Shown here piece by piece: positions 15,801 to 16,282 of a stretch of DNA of 16,282 nucleotides. The stretch comes from an uncultured Bacteroidaceae bacterium (GTDB lineage Bacteria > Bacteroidota > Bacteroidia > Bacteroidales > Bacteroidaceae): assembly GCA_934271655.1 (NCBI GenBank), contig CAKQRW010000055.1, positions 1 through 16,282 on the forward strand, given 5' to 3'. The notes beneath the pieces are model-generated. The model saw only the letters and a program-made list of their open reading frames with translations, was not told the origin of the DNA and ran no database searches. Position 1 is the stretch's first letter, and each line of letters opens with the position of its first letter. A program made the translations under genes and the position numbers.

Positions 15801-15825
15801 GCGCGCAATCCATTTGGTTGCGCGC
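15801..15825 (+). terminator. Intrinsic terminator of secreted-protein copy 1
   Basis: GCGCGCAA (15801-15808) and TTGCGCGC (15818-15825) form a perfect GC-rich stem with a 9-base loop, followed immediately by TTTTTT. It lies 57 bases after the TGA. It separates copy 1 from the independently promoted copy 2. Confidence 0.9.
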
Positions 15826-15862
15826 TTTTTTGTATGTTGTAATGTTTTTATTCGCATAAAAT

Positions 15863-15895
15863 TTTGTTTGTTCTATTTATTTTTGTTTAATTTGC
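15863..15895 (+). promoter_or_regulatory. Promoter of secreted-protein copy 2
   Basis: TTTG at 15863-15866 (a second TTTG follows directly), 20 bases, then TTAATTTGC at 15887-15895. Spacing and the TT-for-TA variation match the candidate promoter of copy 1. The leader is about 87 bases, with ATCTAACTAAAC close to the ATG. Confidence 0.6.
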
Positions 15896-15988
15896 GAACA
15901 AAAGAAAATGGAACGGTAAAAAAACAATATCACTAAGGCAAAGAATCAAATAATAAATATTGTATTAACTTATCTAACTAAACAAGCT

Positions 15989-16205
15989 ATGAGGAAATCA
16001 TTACTAATTATTGCTTCACTTTGCATGAGTGCAAGCGGTTTCGCTCAGACATGGACGAAGCCTGTGCCTGCAGGTACAGACATGGTCGTGGGCGACACGC
16101 TGTATCTCTACAATGTGGGAGCTAAGGCTTTCTTGATTGGAGCCAATTCATGGACCACACGCGCCTCGGTGTCTGCAGACGCTGGATATAAGGTGGTCAT
16201 CAGTG
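15989..16205 (+). pseudogene. Secreted-protein paralogue, copy 2, truncated by an insertion element
   Basis: About 72 codons remain of a gene homologous to the N-terminus of copy 1: a signal peptide (MRKSLLIIASLCMSASGFA), then QTWTKP, VGDTLYLYNVG, FLIGANSWTTRASV and GYKVVIS. The 17 bases GACACGCTGTATCTCTA are identical in both copies (12210-12226 and 16094-16110). Homology stops at 16205, exactly where GTAAGCGGCTCC begins; the reading frame then runs nine foreign codons to TAA at 16232. The promoter and signal peptide are intact, so the loss is recent. If the rest of the gene survives beyond the element, it lies outside the window. Confidence 0.78.
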
Positions 16206-16282
16206 GTAAGCGGCTCCGCGTTTATACCTTGTAACACCCTCCCTAAGTTTGTACCTTTGCACCATAATTTTAAAATCAAAAG
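16206..16282 (+). mobile_element. Putative left end of an IS66-family insertion sequence
   Basis: The sequence starts GTAAGCGGCTCCGCG. IS66-family inverted repeats characteristically begin GTAA, and the homology break in the host gene falls at this base. The 8 bases to the left, CATCAGTG (16198-16205), would be the target duplication expected for this family. The remaining 77 bases are non-coding, with an outward-reading promoter directed into the element; the transposase genes lie beyond the window. The family call rests on the terminus only. Confidence 0.55.
16228..16260 (+). promoter_or_regulatory. Promoter inside the putative IS66 end
   Basis: CTTG at 16228-16231, 20 bases, then TACCTTTGC at 16252-16260, a perfect Bacteroidetes -7 box with a one-mismatch -33 element. 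It would drive the element's first gene to the right of the window. Confidence 0.6.

Overview
The window looks like chromosomal DNA of a Bacteroidales bacterium, most likely a Prevotellaceae (Prevotella-type) species. The evidence is: promoters of the Bacteroidetes type (TTTG, about 20 bases, TAnnTTTGC) with no Shine-Dalgarno sequences; an acetyl/succinyl-ornithine carbamoyltransferase instead of ordinary ArgF; the Bacteroidetes form of YbeY; a PD-(D/E)XK/AAA-ATPase-like protein typical of the phylum; and large secreted proteins with short Prevotella-like C-terminal tails. No rRNA, tRNA or CRISPR array was seen.

Layout. 1-1738: an orphan AAA-ATPase-like/PD-(D/E)XK protein with a textbook promoter. 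1922-3171 (minus): a secreted OmpA-family protein with its own promoter and a strong terminator. 3289-9030 (plus): a compact housekeeping operon of GNAT-fold protein, topoisomerase IV subunit B (parE), coaD, an S41 C-terminal processing protease and ybeY, with overlaps or gaps of only a few bases from parE onward. 9135-10163: the arginine-pathway carbamoyltransferase. 10302-11156 (minus): prmC, convergent with it. 11157-12065: a 0.9 kb gene-free region rich in short repeats: seven 23-bp units, six to seven 22-bp units, REP-like hairpins and a 23-bp doublet. 12066-16205: two tandem paralogues of a secreted modular protein. The window ends in what appears to be the left end of an IS66-family element.

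The most notable region is the right third. The first secreted-protein copy keeps 1,179 open codons, but an in-frame TAG separates them from a good signal peptide. The second copy is cut after about 72 codons by the putative IS66 end. Both members of the pair are therefore interrupted near the N-terminus, while promoters, leaders and terminator remain recognisable. TAG is an ordinary stop in two neighbouring genes, so genome-wide amber recoding is unlikely. A recent nonsense mutation, a sequencing error or local readthrough are the live explanations.

The housekeeping genes serve chromosome decatenation (ParE), CoA synthesis (CoaD), envelope proteolysis (S41 protease), rRNA maturation (YbeY), arginine synthesis and release-factor methylation (PrmC). 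No clearly new multi-gene system was found. The unexplained signals are the repeat-dense region around prmC and the paired disrupted secreted proteins.
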